DNA of 64,000 nucleotides from Phascolarctos cinereus (Eukaryota; Chordata; Mammalia; Diprotodontia; Phascolarctidae). Made by a program: the position numbers and the translations under genes. The notes beneath the pieces were generated by a model that worked only from the letters and a program-made list of their open reading frames with translations, made no database searches and was not told where the DNA came from. Positions 11,461-21,504 of this stretch are shown one piece after another; position 1 is the first letter of the stretch, and every line of letters begins with the position of its first letter. The DNA is taken from positions 407,501-471,500 of the forward strand of contig NW_018344004.1 in the NCBI RefSeq assembly GCF_002099425.1, in the 5' to 3' direction.

Positions 11461-12019
11461 GTCAGAAAATTCCAAGCTCTCAAGATTTTCCCCCACAAAA
11501 GAGTTAAAATAGGGTCCCAGAGGAAACAATGTGCAGGTAAAAAATAAACAAGAATGAGGTACAACAGGGGTCCTTTAGGAACAATCTGAGAAGACAAGAA
11601 AAATCCTAGGAAGAGGTTTGGTCCCTATGAAAAGTAAACACCTCCAGGCTAGGGATGACTTAAATCAAGTGGCTAGCCCTGGAGTTACCTGGTTTGGGAG
11701 GCTGCCTCAGCCCCAGCTACAGGAACTTTCACTCCCAGGATAGTGAGGATAGTTGGGCTTCTGAGCCAGGGAAGATTGAGGGAACCTCTGCTGACACGGA
11801 ATGCCAGACCCAGCTGGCCTGGAGAGAATGGCAAGGGTGAGACAAAAACAGCACATGCCCAGTGAGTGCAGAAGCAGTGGAGCGGATCGCCCCTGACTGT
11901 AGGCACTTACAGGAAGATGGAGGCTTGGCTTTGGTTCCAGGTTAGAGGGGACAACTGAAGATTTTAGGCCAGAGGCACCATCCCCCATACCCCAGGACTA
12001 GAGGTGATTACACAGCTAC
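11461..12019 (+). other. GC-richer unassigned segment between two L1/HAL1 copies
   Basis: It separates two copies of the ORF1 C-terminal region. Its end (GGTTCCAGGTTAGAGGGGAC, CCAGAGGCACCATCCCCC, CCAGGACTAGAGGTGATTAC) reads like the 5'UTR of another ORF1-type element. I infer that it belongs to the following copy, with the ORF1 body deleted. No credible host coding frame. Confidence 0.4.
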
Positions 12020-12922
12020 CCAGCTAAATTGAGTATAATCTTTCACAGGGGGAAAATGGTCATTAAGTGAAATAGAGGACTTTCAAGCATTCTTGATGAA
12101 AAGACCAGAACTGAATAGAAAATATGACTTTCAAATACAAGACTCAAGTGAAACATGAAGAGGTAAATAGGAAAGAGAAATCATAAGAGACTTATTAAGG
12201 TTGAACTGTTCACATTGCTGCATGGAAAGATGATATTTGTAACTCATGAGACTTTTGTCAGTATTAGGGTAGTTGGAGGGAAAAAATTATATGCATGTAT
12301 ATAGATAGATAGAGGGCACAGGGTGTGTTAAAGGTGAATGGGTGATTTCTGGAGAATAAAATTAAGGGGTGAGAGAGGATTATACTGGGAGAAGGAGAAA
12401 GGGAGAGGTAGAATGGGGTAAATTATCTCACATGAAACAGACAAGAAAAGGCTTTTACAGTGGAGGGGAAATGGGAGAAGGTGAGAGGGAATGAGTAAAT
12501 CTTATTCTCATCAGATTTGGCTTTAGGAGGGAATAACATACACACTCAATTGGGTATGGAAATCTATCTTACCCTACAGGAAAATGGGGGGGGGAAGAAG
12601 ACAAGAGAGCAGGGGGATAATAGAGGGGAGGGCAGATTGAGGGAGGGGGTTATCAGAAGCAAACTCTTCTGAGGAGGGACAGGATCAAAAGAGAGAAGAG
12701 AATAAATAAGGGGGCAGGGTAGGATGAAGGGAAATATACTTAGTTTTTTACAACATGACTACTATGGAAGTGTTTTGCATGAATACACATGTATAACCTG
12801 TATTGAGTTGCTTGCCTTTTCAATGAGGATGGGTGGGGAGGGAGGAAGGGAGAAAATTTGGAACCCAAAGTTTTAAAAACACATGTTAAAAAATTATTTT
12901 CACATGCAACTGGGAAATAAGA
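12020..12922 (+). mobile_element. HAL1-like copy: ORF1 end, spacer, 3'UTR, no ORF2
   Basis: 12020-12290 repeats 11030-11290 closely (AGAGGACTTTCAAGCATTCT in both). The purine-rich spacer then runs to GATGAAGGGAAATATACTTA near 12742, the point at which L1 ORF2 should start. Instead the sequence jumps straight to the L1 3'UTR (ACAACATGACTACTATGG, CATGTATAACCTGTATTGAG, GGGTGGGGAGGGAGGAAGGG), ending in an A-rich tail. This is the half-L1 layout. Confidence 0.8.
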
Positions 12923-13140
12923 AATACAGGAAATAGGGTATAGAAATCTATCCTGCCCTACAGGAAAATAGAAGGGGAAGGGGATAAGAGAAGTGGGGGG
13001 AGAGATAGAAGAGAGGGCAGATTAGGGGAAGGGGTATTCAGAATGCATGCCATCTTGGTATGGGGGGAGGGAGGAGATGGGGAGAAAATTTGGAACTCAA
13101 AATCTTGTGGAAGTGATGTTGAAAACTAAAAATAATTAAC
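12923..13140 (+). mobile_element. 5'-truncated HAL1-like copy
   Basis: Restarts in the spacer (TAGAAATCTATCCTGCCCTA, repeated from 12560) and passes within about 140 bp to the 3'UTR (GGAGAAAATTTGGAACTCAA), again with no ORF2. It ends in an A-rich tail with AAAATAATTAA. Confidence 0.7.
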
Positions 13141-15315
13141 TATACAGGTGATTACAAAAATTAATCTATTACTACAAAAAAAAAATACACAGGCAAAAGA
13201 GAAAAAAATCCAAACATAGAGAGCTATTATCGGAATAGAGAAAACCAGAGTTCATCCTCAGAGGAGGATATTGAAGTATAGAAACCCTCTGCTTTCCCAA
13301 AGAGTAGTGTCAGATGGTCACCTGCCCAAAAAGAATTTATAGAAGAATGTAAAAAAGACTTTAAAAATCAAATGAGAGATAGAAGAAAAAGTTTTAAAAA
13401 AGAGAATCCAAGAAATACAAGATTATGAAAAGAAAGTCAATCAATTAGAAAAAGAGATCCAGAATCTTAAGGAAGAAAATGACACCTTGAAAATTAGAAT
13501 TGGGAAAGGTTGAAGCTATAAGAGACCAAGAAATAATAAATCAAAAATAGAAAGAATGAAAAAATAGAAAAGAAAATGAAACATCTTATAAGAAAAACAA
13601 CTGATCTGGAGAAAGGTCAAGAAGAAAAAACACAAGAATAATCGGACTACCAGAAAGCTATGATTTTTAAAAAAAGAAACTTGATACAATGATACAAGAA
13701 ATAATTAAAGAAAACTGTCCTGAAGCATTAGAACAAGGAGTGGTGGAATAGAAATAGAAAAAATCCATTGATCACCATTTGAAACAGATCCTATGAGGAA
13801 AACTCACAAGAATATTACAGAAATTCCAAAACCCTCATCTCATGGATTAAATATTAAGAGCAACAAGAAAAAAATTTAGATATGGTGGTGCCACAATTAG
13901 AAACACACAAGACTTAACAGTGGAGACACTACAGGACTGTAGGTCTTGGAACACTATATATTGAAGAGCAAAAGAACTGGGTTTCCAGCTGAAAATATCA
14001 TACCCATCAAAGTCAAACATAATCTTGAATGAAAAAAAAAATGGACATTTGATCAGCTATCAGACTTTCAGGACTTTGTTAGAAAAAAAAATTCTAAACT
14101 TAATAGAAGATGTGACATACAAGAGCGAAGAGAAATATAAGGTACATATCAAAACTGATTACAAGGGATTCAGTAAGGACAGACCATTTACCTTGTAGGT
14201 ATGTAAAATGTAAAACATATGTCTAAGATTGTCATTAGTAATTGGGAAGTTCATAAGAAAGACTGGGGTAGACCTGAGTATGATACGACTTTTAAAAGCA
14301 AAACCATTTAGGAACAGCTGAAAAGGGTAATTATTTCATACAAATGAGGTGCAAAAGGAAAAATCGACACAGAGGAATTAAATGGGGGAGGACTGGTAGT
14401 TCTGGTAACTTACTTTCATTGAGAATGGGCTTAAGAGGGAACATCTATATATCTTCTACATCTATATGTAGAAGAGCATATGAGCCTTCTAAATTCAGAA
14501 GAAATAAAATGGTAAGGGGATGGGGGGAGAGGATAAGGTAGGGATCTCTAGAGGGGAGGGTGGAGAAATAGGTTAAAGGGGGTTATAGGAAAGTGTTCAG
14601 ATTTATGGGAATGGGAGGATGGGGAGGAATCCTTGGAGAGGGGGTAGGCTAAGTAGTAGGAGGGCAAGTCGCAGGTAGTAGGGAAGTCAGGAGGGATAGG
14701 AAATATGAGATATGCACAAACATAAAAACAAAGATCAGGAGTAGAATTTGTTAGGGAAAGTATATGTCTATATATGTATGTATGTATTACACGTGTATAT
14801 ATATACATATATGTGTGTGCATATATATACATATATGTGTGTATATATATCTATATATAGATATAGATATAGATATAGATATAGATATAGATATAGATAT
14901 AGATATAGATATAGATATAGATATAGATATAGATATAGATATAGATATAGATATAGATAGATATAGATATAGATATAGATATAGATATAGATATAGATAT
15001 AGATATAGATATAGATATAGATATAGATATAGATATAGATATAGATATAGATATAGATATAGATATAGATATAGATATAGATATAGATATAGATATAGAT
15101 GTAGATATAGATATATATACATCCGCACTTAATTGTGGCCTTCAGGAGGTGGTAGGGAGTAAGAGGGGAAAAAGAACAAAGTAAAAAGTGCACAGCAGAG
15201 AACAAAAGAAAACTTACAAGGAAGCAAAGAAAAGATGGACAGCTCTCAACACAATGTGTAGTATTTATCATACAGCCTTTCTTGAAATGAAAAGTTAGTG
15301 CTATTTTTAAAAAAG
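13141..15315 (+). mobile_element. Older, divergent HAL1 copy
   Basis: An ORF1-like part lies at about 13230-14140: acidic N terminus, coiled coil with EFIEECKKDFKNQMRD and QLEKEIQNLKEENDTLKIR, then a C-terminal region with IIPIKVKHNLE. A purine-rich spacer or 3'UTR (14330-14760) and a hexanucleotide array follow. The closing part is CCTTCAGGAGGTGGTAGGG, with CTTACAAGGAAGCAAAGAAA, ending near 15315. No ORF2 is present. Multiple stops and frame changes. Confidence 0.7.
14856..15112 (+). repeat. (ATAGAT)n hexanucleotide array
   Basis: More than 40 near-perfect copies of a 6-bp unit, with one 4-bp phase slip at about 14957 and a GATGTA variant at about 15099. It is flanked by TA/TG-rich sequence from 14762. 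Apparent open frames on both strands read alternating two-residue peptides (Ile-Asp, Arg-Tyr, Tyr-Leu, Ile-Ser) and are artefacts of the repeat. Confidence 0.97.
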
Positions 15316-15344
15316 GGGTATTGAGTTCTTTCTTGTTTCACTTC

Positions 15345-15482
15345 TTCAAGCAAAGATTGGAGGATCATTTATCCAATATGATACAGTCTGAGGTCTCCTT
15401 CATCTTAGATTCTACTGATTCTGTGACTAAACTATCTCCAAGGTCCGTTCGAGCTCTAAATCCCATGATTCCTATGATTCTC
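15345..15482 (+). repeat. CR1/L3 LINE 3' end
   Basis: CTTCAAGCAAAGATTGGAGG, then CCAAGGTCCGTTCGAGCTCT and the octamer-like repeats ATGATTCCTATGATTCT. These match the CR1/L3 3' terminus, where CR1 ends in short tandem ATTCTATG-type repeats. Confidence 0.7.
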
Positions 15483-15666
15483 ACACTCTTCCCATGAGGG
15501 GAGAGTTATAGTTGTGTCTCTAAGACAGAAACAGAGGGAGCTTCAGAAAACCCACCATTAGCCATAGACTTGCTAAGAAAGAACGCATCTTGTTTCATCA
15601 CTGCCTGCACCTGAGGGGATTTCAGCCCACAGACCAACACCAGAAGGGTCCTACCACCCCCAAGAA
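15483..15666. other. Unassigned unique sequence
   Basis: Short stretch between the L3 end and the microsatellite. No gene evidence. Confidence 0.4.
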
Positions 15667-16006
15667 AAAAATATATATATACATATATATACATATATAT
15701 ATATGTGTATATATATGTATATATATACATATATATACATATATATATATGTATATATATGTATATATACATATACATATGTATATATACATATATATGT
15801 GTATATATATGTATATATACATATATATGTATATATACATATATATGTGTATATATATGTATATATACATATACATATATATACACATATATATATGTAT
15901 ATATACATATATATGTATATATACATATATATGTGTATATATATGTATATATACATATACATATGTATATATACATATATATGTGTATATATATGTATAT
16001 ATACAC
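15667..16006. repeat. AT-rich palindromic microsatellite block
   Basis: TATATATACATATATATGTG-type repeats for 340 bp. Units such as GTATATATAC are self-complementary. A longer pattern beginning CATATACATATGTATATATA occurs at 15769 and again at 15952, a higher-order spacing of 183 bp. The open frames here are Tyr/Ile/His-rich artefacts. Confidence 0.95.
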
Positions 16007-16745
16007 ACAAAGAAAATACTATCTGCCCTGAAACCAAGCACAATGGCACTGTCCTCAGGGTTGTACAGGAAACTCACCCAGGAAGGTAGACAAGGAAAGG
16101 CCCAGGCAAACTGTTCTAGATGAAGGGGAATCCACAAGTCAAAGGCAATAAAAGATCTTAGCGTTTCCTAAATTATAAGCTGAAAAACAGTACCACTGCT
16201 GAGCCAATGGGCAGAACCAGAGAAACGGCTTAATCACAGCCAGTAATTTCCACGTCCTTCCCTCCTATCCCTGTTCCTGCCCCAGAAAGGACAGAAAGTG
16301 GTTCCAACTGTGCTTCTCTTTTACAAAGCTGTCTCCTGCTGCTTAGCCTAGAAAGCCTAGAGACAGGCTCTTCGGTCTCTCTGCCTTCCGTGATCCTGAG
16401 AAGGCTACTAAGGGTGAAACTCTATTCTACCTGCTTCCCCAGTGTTTTTGTGCCATCAAAACAAAGTCTGTCCTGCCTGCTGTGGATTATTACAAACCCA
16501 GGGAAGGAGGCTTGTACTTTATTCACACCTTTCCTCACATCCTGAACCTGCCCTCTAGAAGACTTCAAAGTGAAAACACTAAGGAAAAGGAAGTCAGGGA
16601 TAGTGCAAATGAATAGCATTTTTTTCATATTATTTTTATTTCCCTAACCATCTCAAAATGGTGAAAACTCTGAGTTTTGTACCACCCCTCCCAATCCCCC
16701 AATACTTGCAGTTGCCTAGTTTCTGAATCACCATAAAGGAATGAA
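16007..16745. other. Unique sequence, no gene recognised
   Basis: About 740 bp, less AT-rich than the surroundings. The longest frame is 68 codons on the minus strand at 16.42-16.63 kb and has no recognisable domain. Confidence 0.45.
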
Positions 16746-16860
16746 TGAGTGAAAAGCATTAGTGAAATCTTTACTATGTGCAAAGCACAGTGCTAAGAAT
16801 TTTGACATATAAATAGAAATAATAGACAGTCCCTTCTTCAAGAAACTAATCAGAAGACAA
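16746..16860 (+). repeat. Ancient interspersed repeat fragment
   Basis: TTTACTATGTGCAAAGCACA and GTGCTAAGAATTTTGACATA, with ATAGACAGTCCCTTCTTCAA, match the family at 7.69 kb. Confidence 0.55.
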
Positions 16861-17143
16861 CCCATGTGAGCCATGCCATTTCCCTGTCCCCAACAGATAC
16901 CACTCATCACCAAAATATAGCTCAGGGGCATCTCTGATTCCTCCTGTTATTAATTTATTCATCACCGGAACTATTACTTCTTTCTTTCCAATATTTACTG
17001 CTTCCTCCTGCAGCCAAACCCTGGCCAAGTCTTTCCTGTAAAAACTGATAAAGAAATGATATTGTCAGAAAATGAAAACTGACACTTCTCCAATACAAAC
17101 TGAGGAATGCATAAATGATATATCACAAAGCATAATAGTTGAC

Positions 17144-17145
<2 letters not shown>

Positions 17146-17178
<33 letters not shown>

Positions 17179-17180
17179 TG
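17146..17180. repeat. (AT)n microsatellite
   Basis: TATATACATATATA followed by pure TA to 17180, at the 5' border of a MIR. Confidence 0.95.
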
Positions 17181-17405
17181 TTTTAAGGTTTGCAAAGCTT
17201 TCTCTTTGTGTGATCTTATTTGAAACTCACAATAGCCCTACAAGAGAAGAATTACAGGTATTATTATCCCTCTTTTATAGATAAGGAAACCAAGTCTCAA
17301 AGATGCTGAGTGACTTGTCCTTGGTTAAACAAGTAGGATTTGAAGTCAGGTCTTTGTGATTCAAAGCCCAGACGGATATACTATATACCGCATGCTACCT
17401 CTCTA
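17181..17405 (-). repeat. MIR/THER1-type SINE, minus strand
   Basis: TTTAAGGTTTGCAAAGCTTT, TTATTATCCCTCTTTTATAG, GAGTGACTTGTCCTTGG and ATTTGAAGTCAGGTCTTTG read as an almost complete minus-strand MIR. Confidence 0.82.
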
Positions 17406-18185
17406 AAGGAATTAACAGCAGCAACCAATTTTTTGCCCATTCAGAGGTTTTCAAAAGCACTACTCTAATAAGATTGCCCCTTTCTTTTAAAATATTTCCA
17501 AACTTAAAAAAAATATTTCTATTGCATTATTCAAACAATGCTTTATATTGTGATATGTTGAAAAATTATGATTTAATAGTTGCTCATTGTACTCTGATTT
17601 ATAAACAACAGCTGCTTGTATTGTGCTAATTCCCACTGAGCTTAATTTCCAGGTAAAATTCTATTGCTTACCTCATGTTTATAGCTAGAATAAAAATCTA
17701 CTGATTAATGATATAATAAATTTTTTATAAGAAGTATGCAAGTCCTGCAAAATCTCTTAAACCTTTGTTCTGAAACTGAACAAAATGCATACTCCTCATA
17801 AGGAATCCATTCTTACTCATGTTTTTTCTCACTTTGTTTGAAATGCTTATATCTCAAAGAAGATGCATTCTAAACCATTCCTCAAGAAGGCAATGAACAA
17901 GTTAAACCTGTCCCAATTCCACAGAAAATCCCAATTTTCTTTTCACATGCAGTCAATCTTTGCTGTCATCTTCATTTGCCACATACAGCAGCTGTGATGC
18001 TAACTTACATGCCCTTGCCTAAAGGTAAACTTCAATATGTGATCTTGGAGGGAAAAGAGAATATTGCATATTTAAAAGAATTGAACTGATTTGTGAAACA
18101 CAGAATTGGCTCTCTGAAGTTCACAAATAATTCATATCTCATGTCGAACTTGATAGCAGGAACTCTCTCCTACTTCTTAGTATGA
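17406..18185. other. Repeat-free AT-rich stretch
   Basis: About 780 bp without recognised repeats or coding frames. It contains clustered TAAT and CAGCTG motifs around 17.55-17.72 kb. It might be conserved noncoding DNA, but nothing in a single sequence can show that. Confidence 0.35.
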
Positions 18186-18425
18186 TGTGGGCAAAGAGCA
18201 CTGGCCTATATATCGGGAAACCAGACGTTAAGTCCCAGATCTGCCATTTAGTATTTAGGTGACCTAGGCAATTAAGTTCACCTTTCTGAGTCTCAGTTTC
18301 CTTATCTGTAACATGAGGATAATGATACTTCCACTACCTGCTTAATAAGATTGTTGTGAAATTGAAGTGAAACAAAGAATAAACATCTTAGGCAATATTT
18401 AAAGCATTATAAAATTTTCAGTTAT
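18186..18425 (+). repeat. MIR SINE, plus strand
   Basis: GGTGACCTAGGCAATTAAGT, CTGAGTCTCAGTTTCCTTAT, GATTGTTGTGAAATTGAAG and the terminal AAAGCATTATAAA follow the MIR order through CORE and LINE-derived tail. Confidence 0.82.
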
Positions 18426-18654
18426 TTTTATTTCATCTCTCATGGAACTTAGCACAATTTAGGGAACATTGTCATGCACATGTTTGCAAATGTGTGTGTG
18501 TTTGCAAGTTAATGTGGCTTTTATTTTCCGTAGAAGAACAAGATTTTATTTGATTTTGCCTAAGTAAAATTAATGAAGCTTAAACAAATATTGTTTATCA
18601 AAGAATGGAAACATTTCCAATTCAGTTTAAACATGTATTAGTCAACTAGGTCCA

Positions 18655-18790
18655 TGACTTGTATGTGTAAGATACTGTGCTAGGTGCTTGGGATATAAAG
18701 ATGAAAAAATATATAATCCCTGACCTGAAGGAACTTATTGTCTCAGAGGAGTTAAAAGACATATCCATAAATAACCACAAGACATAATGT
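18655..18790 (+). repeat. Ancient interspersed repeat fragment
   Basis: GATACTGTGCTAGGTGCTTG, GGATATAAAGATG and CCTGACCTGAAGGAACTTAT match the unassigned family of 7.69 kb. Confidence 0.6.
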
Positions 18791-18847
18791 GATATGGGAA
18801 GAATATATATGTATAGATACATACAATGGTCCTGTGTATATGTCTTT

Positions 18848-19004
18848 TAACCTGTCTCTGTCTGTGTCTGTCTGTCTCTTTCTCTGTCTCTCTGTCACTA
18901 TCTTTCTCTGTCTGTGTTTCTTTGTCCCTCTGTCACTCTCTATCTCTCTATCTCTGTCTCTCTGTCTCTTTGTCTCTGTCTATCTGTCTCTCTCTCTCTC
19001 TCTC
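18848..19004 (+). repeat. CT-rich (CTGT/CTCT)n tract
   Basis: An irregular polypyrimidine repeat of TCTCTGTCTGTCTCTT type about 155 bp long. All three forward frames are open and Ser/Leu/Cys-rich only because of the repeat. Confidence 0.93.
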
Positions 19005-19319
19005 CTCCTTTGGTGTTATACACCAAACCAACTCCTCCTAACTCACAGAATGGGTCTTTGAGGTATTGCAACCCCAAGATAAAATTATTCTATGCTTCAC
19101 ATCCATTAAATACAGCTCATAAACCCTGAACAATGTATTTACCTTTAAAAATCAAATGATACAATTCATAACAAAGTCATTTAATAAAATAACATGATAA
19201 GAAAAGTAGCAATGAAACATTTCCTCCAAAAACCTGAGGACACATCCCATAAATACATACACCATCTGTGGGAAGAGTGGACATACATAAGAAATAACAT
19301 GGAGAAACACACTAAGAGG

Positions 19320-19350
19320 GAATATATGTATATGTACATATGTGTATACG

Positions 19351-19384
<34 letters not shown>
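19320..19384 (+). repeat. TA/CG and (AC)n microsatellite
   Basis: TATGTATATGTACATATG, then GCACGCACAC and about 14 AC units. Confidence 0.93.
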
Positions 19385-19385
<1 letters not shown>

Positions 19386-19789
19386 GGACAGGGTAGAAAC
19401 ATTTAGGAATGCACATATGGAGTGACAACTCACACCTACCTCTAACACTACAGGGCAGCTGTTGTCTCCTAATGGTGTAATTACACTGTTTCTACTGGAC
19501 CTGCTCCCCTCCCCCCAACCCCATCCCTGATGGATCATGCTTCACTGTCTAAGAGACACAGCTCTGCTAGAAACTACCCCACAGCTCTCCACTAAATACG
19601 CAGTCTAGTTCTGGCTGATGCTCCCTTCCTAAGCCACAGGGGCTTATTGTGAAACACATGGCATCTATCAGGTACCACACAGCCCTCCTTGGCACATAGT
19701 TCTCTGCACACAGCTGGAGTCCTGCTATCCTCTGCAATGCTCTCTCAGTGTAAAAGCCAAGGACTTTTATCAATGTTCTAAACTATTGT

Positions 19790-19832
<43 letters not shown>

Positions 19833-20510
19833 GAAGGGAGGCAGATTTTTTTGCTTTTTTTTTTTAATGAAATCACTTGAGGTGGATTCTAGTCTCTGAT
19901 CTCCATTTATAGAGGGAGTTTCCTCACTTAGGAGTTCCCTAAACTACTAACATCACAAGTCCAGCCCTTATCCTCCTGGAGTCACCTACTGATTGCCTTT
20001 CATAGTCTTAACCAGGCAATGTTCACCTCCAGCAAGATAATCTTTGCCTCAAATGCTATGTTCATCGAGACACAGAGTAAGGTGTTCTCAATTAGCTAAT
20101 ATACCCTGGACCTTGATCTTTTGTGTTAACTCAACTTACTGGTCCAAAAGCTTAGGTCTTTCACCCAGAAACTTTACCCTAATTTATAGCAAGTACTCCC
20201 TATCCTTTATTTTAATGTGTGAAGTTTAGACCTCTTGTTCATAACTCATGTAAAATCAATTCACTCAATATCTACCAAACAGCCCTGGAGTGTGAAATTC
20301 CCCAGTTTTGTAATTCCAAACCTGTTCTGTTCTCCCATATGGATGACAGAAAAGATAGAAACAAACCTAAGCCCAGAGTGCACGGTAATGGTCTCCTTTA
20401 TGTGCCCTGACATGTAAAGGAGACAATTACAAGGTTAGTGTGTGGATAGACATACAGATAGATGGATGGATAGATAGCTGGATGGATAAATTTAAACAAA
20501 TATGTTACTA
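19385..20510. other. Unique sequence with a (GT)n run
   Basis: Includes (GT)n at 19792-19831 and GATG/GATA repeats at 20450-20490. Frames of 60-77 codons are chance-sized. No gene recognised. Confidence 0.45.
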
Positions 20511-20514
20511 CGTA

Positions 20515-20750
20515 TGTAGGCAGACAAGTAGTACAGTGGATACAGCACTGGACCTAGAATCAAGAAAACCTGAATTTAAATCCTGCCTCAGACACTTACT
20601 AGATATGCGACCTAGAGCAAGCCTCAGGTTCCATATCTGTAAAATGAGGATAATAACAATATATAACAACTAGAGTTGTTGTGAAGGGCAAGTGAAATAA
20701 TATTAGTAAAGTGTTTTGCAATCCTTAAAGTGTTATAAATAGATGATAGC
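20515..20750 (+). repeat. MIR/CORE SINE, plus strand
   Basis: AGTACAGTGGATACAGCACT, CCTGCCTCAGACACTTACTA, TCTGTAAAATGAGGATAATA and GTTGTTGTGAAGGGCAAGTG, with the closing AAGTGTTATAAATAG. A full-length older SINE. Confidence 0.85.
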
Positions 20751-20954
20751 TATCTATATCTCTGTATGTATGTAAATATACATACACATTACATGTGCAG
20801 TATACATTTCCATATGTAATATGAATATATAGGGTATGCATATAGTATACAATTGTATATGTGAAGAAATCTACACATGATTGCATATTATGTATGTATA
20901 CATGTACGCATTTATGCAGACACAGCTATATGTAAGTGTATATCTTTATATGTA

Positions 20955-21053
20955 GTTCACATTTTATCCTTGGCACCTAGCTCAATGTTTTCTACATCAT
21001 AAGTACTTAATAACTGCTTAATGAATGAATGAATGAATGAGTGAGTGAATGGA
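20955..21053 (+). repeat. L2 3' end with (GAAT)n
   Basis: TATCCTTGGCACCTAGCTCA, AAGTACTTAATAACTGCTTA and GAATGAATGAATGAATGA are the L2 3' terminus and its short tandem tail. Confidence 0.75.
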
Positions 21054-21078
21054 GAACTCTTACTACATTTCTTTTCTT

Positions 21079-21222
21079 TTTTTTTTGGCTAGGCAATGGG
21101 GTTAAGTGACTTGCCTAGGGTCACACAGCTATTAAGTGTTATTGTGTCTGAGGCCAGATTTGAACTCAGGTCCTCCTGAATCCAGGGCCAGTGCTATATC
21201 CACTGTGCCACCTTGCTGCCCC
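21079..21222 (-). repeat. Marsupial A-tailed SINE, minus strand
   Basis: T-rich start, then GGGGTTAAGTGACTTGCCTA, GATTTGAACTCAGGTCCTCC and the end CCACCTTGCTGCCCC. Full length and moderately young. Confidence 0.93.
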
Positions 21223-21504
21223 ACTACATTTGTAAAAGTTTGAAACAGCAAAGATTTTTTTTCTAGGGGCTATCAGGAAAGGCTTAATGGAAGAGGATGT
21301 TCCCCTGAGTGGACCCTTAAAGTATAGGAGAGATTTAAACAGACAAAATTGGAAGAGGAGTGAGTTCATGCTAGGCATGAGGGAATGACATTAGCAATGT
21401 CAGAGAGGCAATGAAAACCAGTACAAGAATAGAATAAAACAAGTAATCCACTTTGGTTAGAACTTGAACTGCAAGAAATGGAGCAAGTGCGGAATGAAAT
21501 TAGA

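Noticed and set aside
14856-15112. Regular array considered as CRISPR-like or satellite
   Set aside because: The unit is 6 bp with no spacers; it is a microsatellite in a eukaryotic genome.
14748-15271. Open frames of 70-167 codons on both strands encoding alternating dipeptides
   Set aside because: They are translations of the ATAGAT array and its TA-rich flanks; no coding signal.
15506-16137. Several 108-177 codon Tyr/Ile/His frames
   Set aside because: Produced by the TA/TG/CA microsatellite; present on both strands and all frames.
18789-19061. Ser/Leu/Cys-rich 90-codon frame
   Set aside because: Lies on a CT-rich simple repeat; all frames are open there.
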